Of a DNA stretch of 64,000 bases, positions 61,351-64,000 are shown in pieces. The first letter of the stretch is position 1. Every line of letters starts with the position of its first letter. Origin of the DNA: an uncultured Candidatus Altimarinota bacterium (GTDB lineage Bacteria; Patescibacteriota; Gracilibacteria; BD1-5; JAGOOR01); the NCBI GenBank assembly GCA_937924685.1, contig CALEVN010000001.1:1-64000 (forward strand). Direction: 5' to 3'. Below the pieces are notes generated by a model. It saw nothing but the letters and a program-made list of their open reading frames with translations. It ran no database searches and had not been told where the DNA came from. A program made the position numbers and the translations under genes.

Positions 61351-63018
61351 TTAATCTGTGTTTGGATCTCCTGGATCTTGGTTGAGCTGAGAGAGACATT
61401 TATTAATAGCTATTTCGTTTCCTTCTCGACATACATCTCGAATCTTTCAGATTAATGTACTGATTCCAGGACATGTTTTAGCCAACTCTTCATCGCTCGC
61501 GAACATAATATTACACTGTTCATTCATCAGAGATCGTGCTGCGGCGGCAGAAAAATGTTCATCACAAGTTGCAGTTCAGGCAACGTCTCTCATTTGCTTA
61601 TCATTTGTCATTTGGATAAGAATATCCTGGAGACTTTCGGCCTGGCCTTTACATTCATCTGTTTGATCATGAGGGAGATCCTGTCCGCTATCATTGATAT
61701 TTCCTATACACTTTTCTATTTCCTTATCGTTATCTTTTGTTTCTTGTGCCCAACCACTTATCTCACTATCTGAAATTGTTTGATTGAGAGAATAGCGATT
61801 TTCGAGCGTTGTGAGACTATAATCATCATCTCCTTTGCTATCACATCCAGCGTAACCATAGAGGGTTTTTTCAGGATAAGGCCCAAGTGGATCACAAGGC
61901 TGTGCTATTGCATAGCTAACAAAGGCGCTATTGACCCGTTTCCCATTAAGGAAACATCCGTAGAGGTTTCATTCTACTTTTGTTCTTTTATTGTCTTCAT
62001 TACTATTGTTATTTCCTGAATCATTTAGATTTTTGAGGTCTTGTTCTGCTTGAGAGATTTGGTCTTCTATCTGTTTTATAGAATCTTGAGATTGTGTTAT
62101 GTTACCTTCAAATGTTTTTATTTTATCTGTATTTTCCTGGAGTTTATTTTGAGCGTTATCGACTACTTTTTGTGCATCAGCAATAGCGGGTTCTGCATTT
62201 TTAGCGATTGCGAATGCAGGTTGGTAACACTTCGTCATCACAGTACTTGATTGAAGAGCACTTCTTTCCGATACTGCCAGACTCTTCTTTTTTTCTAAAT
62301 CGCTGATTACCTTTTTTTGTTTCTCAATAGCAGATGTATTGTTTTTATTTATACGGGAGAGTGTTAATTTTTCACTTTGTATTTGAGCATCAAATCTCTG
62401 GATAGCGAGAGGGATTTCACCAGTATTGACGCCATTACCTAACCTGTTCATAAATGCTCGGGGACTTGGATAAATATATCATTTTCCATCGAATGATTGA
62501 GCATTTTTAAATACATTATTTTTTGTACAGTCGTATATATCAATTCGTACATTCTGAGCTGCTTGTGCAATAGCGAGATTCTTATTTGCATTATCGACGT
62601 TTTTCTGTAAATCGTCCTTCTTTGACTGAAGGTCTTTGATTTGTTTTTCGTAATATTTTATCGTTCCTTCTGTTTTTTCATCACCTTGTTTTGCTACAAT
62701 ATCTGTTCTGAGTTTAATAATTTTATTTCTGAGTTCTTTAATTTCTGCAAAATTTGTCACTGTGATAGCTGTTGTCTGCCATGATACATTTTGGAGTGGA
62801 TCAGTTGTTACCGTGTTTGTGAGTGGATCATAGTTGGAATAGGTATTTGTCGTCGGATCATAAGTACCTCCATCAGCATAATAACCATTCCCGTCACCAG
62901 TATCAATCCAAATAGTATCCGATTTGAGATTTTTGATACCACCTGTCGTATTAATTGCTACAAGGCCTCCAATAATCGCAACAATTGCGACAGTGAGGAT
63001 TTTCTTTTTTTTGTCCAT
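61351..63018 (-). CDS. Large coiled-coil envelope protein, unknown function
   Basis: 555 residues. Signal or anchor MDKKKKILTVAIVAIIGGLVA, a Gly/Asp/Thr/Asn-rich external stretch (IDTGDGNGYYADGG, Thr/Asn repeat), then two long coiled coils with K/E/D/Q heptads (about 85-150 and 230-300), and a Cys-rich C-terminal third (DPCDPLGPYP-type, several CxnC). Four TGA codons are Gly. No family recognised. Divergent from the pilB-like gene across ~190 bp, so it could be part of the same surface apparatus (inference). TAA stop. Confidence 0.62.
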
Positions 63019-63051
63019 AAAATGGGGTTAAAAATGAAGAGACAAGAAGAT

Positions 63052-63078
63052 ATTACACTATATTTTTTTGAGAGTCAA
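63052..63078 (-). promoter_or_regulatory. Putative promoter of the coiled-coil gene
   Basis: On the minus strand TTGACT (63078-63073), 15-bp spacer, TGTAAT (63057-63052), about 33 nt before the ATG. Confidence 0.45.
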
Positions 63079-63150
63079 ATATATGAATACCATTTTTATA
63101 AAATTAATACAGTAGTCCAATCAAAGCGAATAAAAGGTCAAGGAAATGAT

Positions 63151-63177
63151 TTGATTTCTTTTTTTAGAGGGTACAAT
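63151..63177 (+). promoter_or_regulatory. Putative promoter of the PilB-like gene
   Basis: TTGATT (63151-63156), 15-bp spacer, TACAAT (63172-63177); leader about 25 nt. Weak -35. Confidence 0.3.
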
Positions 63178-63208
63178 TTTATGACGGATTATTTTCTAAT
63201 AATAATTT

Positions 63209-64000
63209 ATGTCATTATCACAACCAGAAGGTGGTGAGGTGTCTCAGGAGATTCCGTATGGTGATTTAGATTTGAGTTTGTGGAAATATTATCAGGGTGT
63301 AGATGAAGTCGAACAGGATTGATGATGAATGTTTCAGGGGTGAGACTTATTAATACGAAATCAATTATTTTCTGGTCCGGATGCGTTGGCTGAGTTAGTG
63401 GTGAAATGAGAATTAGAATTTTTGAAATGAGGGGAGCAATTAATGGAGAGGTTTAAAATTATACCTATCCGTATCGCAGAATCGGTATTTTTATTATATT
63501 CTCCTGATGATGGTCAGGGAAAACTCGATTCACCAGCCCAGTTTTGATGGAATTTATGAACCTATTTTTCACAGTTATATCCTGATATAACCCTAGATTC
63601 CAGCAACCTTATCATATGTACCTATACACATCATCAGGAAATATATTCATTTATTCGGAGTCCAGATACTGCGAAAGCTTATATCAGTGCTTTTGATGAT
63701 AAAGATGATAGGGCGATTAATGGACTTGTGGAAAGTATATTAGCATCACTCAGAAGAAAAGGGGCGAGCGATTTTCATGTCAAACCGATGGTGGAAAATG
63801 TGCTTCTAAAAATGCGACTGCACGGACTTCTACAACCTATACCAGGAAAGATTAGACGAGTGTCACACGAGGTGGGGCGAAAAATTGCTCAAGTGCTAGC
63901 TCAAAACAGTTGATGAGGTACCAAACCAGGAAACGTATATGATGGTTCATTTCGGTATATGGAGAAGGGTTTAGTTGATAAGGCTGATGCAGGATCAGGG
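63209..64000 (+). CDS. PilB/GspE-type secretion ATPase, N-terminal part (runs off the window)
   Basis: 264 codons are visible and the frame remains open at the edge. RRKGASDFHVKPMVENVLLK MRLHG is the family N2-domain motif (GASDIHIEP...VRxRxDG) of pilus/type II secretion assembly ATPases. The first ~170 residues are variable, as in PilB. Ten TGA codons are Gly, including three in a row at 63320-63328 (residues 38-40). The Walker A motif should lie beyond the edge. Works with a prepilin peptidase such as that at 2.5 kb. Confidence 0.78.

Noticed and set aside
1..64000. UGA as tryptophan (code 4) or selenocysteine
   Set aside because: Conserved positions call for Gly, not Trp or Cys, and TGG is used for Trp in the same genes; TGA occurs far too often for selenocysteine.
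1..64000. tRNA, rRNA, CRISPR or insertion sequence
   Set aside because: I looked in the intergenic spaces and saw no cloverleaf with the TTCRA arm, no repeat-spacer array, no transposase motif or terminal repeats; a covariance-model search could still find something small.

Overview
The window reads as part of the chromosome of a candidate-phyla-radiation bacterium that translates UGA as glycine (genetic code 25), as in Candidatus Gracilibacteria and Absconditabacteria (SR1). The evidence is direct. Under the standard code dozens of conserved genes break at TGA, and every break falls where the family has a conserved glycine: L2 HGG-G-EGH, S3 M-G-HKV, S13 E-G-DLRRE, S14 ...G-VRKSSW, RpoB ETKL-G-PE, RpoC FHSG-G-VA, LexA G-DSM, YbeY HMM-G-YDH. 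All genes I closed end in TAA or TAG. Coordinates below treat TGA as Gly, so most reading frames are longer than standard-code ORF finding gives. I cannot tell Gracilibacteria from Absconditabacteria.

Layout. 1-21 kb is a mixed housekeeping and accessory segment: a partial murC, hypotheticals, a prepilin peptidase, PPK2, a glycosyltransferase with two membrane genes, D-Ala-D-Ala ligase, an SLH-domain surface protein, a metallophosphoesterase, YebC, a TrmB-like regulator with a membrane metalloprotease, a PHP-domain phosphoesterase, Nudix, a trypsin-like gene interrupted by TAA, and metK behind a SAM-I-like riboswitch with terminator. 21.4-31.9 kb is the S10/spc ribosomal operon (rplC to secY, then rplS), lacking rpsJ at its head and rpmD (L30). 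31.9-36.5 kb is a UGA-rich accessory island: sugar epimerase, Gfo/Idh-like oxidoreductase, alanine racemase, SAH-hydrolase-like protein, Nudix. 36.7-44.8 kb is rpoB-rpoC, whose subunits carry unusual N-terminal tails (Lys-rich on beta, acidic on beta'). 44.9-47.8 kb holds two DUF1761-like membrane proteins, a LexA-like repressor and a protein with a duplicated domain. 48.0-53.3 kb is infA-rpmJ-rpsM-rpsK-rpsD-rpoA-rplQ-rplM-rpsI-rpsL-rpsG-rpmA. 53.4-64 kb holds FtsX, DedA, a second SLH protein, PAP2, YidD, rplT/rpmI/infC/rpsT, a DUF4012 protein, YbeY, a large coiled-coil envelope protein and the start of a PilB/GspE ATPase.

Expression signals. Promoters look like TTGACA-N15/16-TATAAT. Many single genes have the -10 box only 6-8 nt before the ATG (leaderless arrangement). 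Genes inside the ribosomal operons lack a Shine-Dalgarno and have short U/C-rich leaders instead. Convergent genes often overlap at their 3' ends.

No rRNA, tRNA, CRISPR array, insertion sequence or replication origin was recognised. The glycine tRNA(UCA) needed for the code is not in this window.
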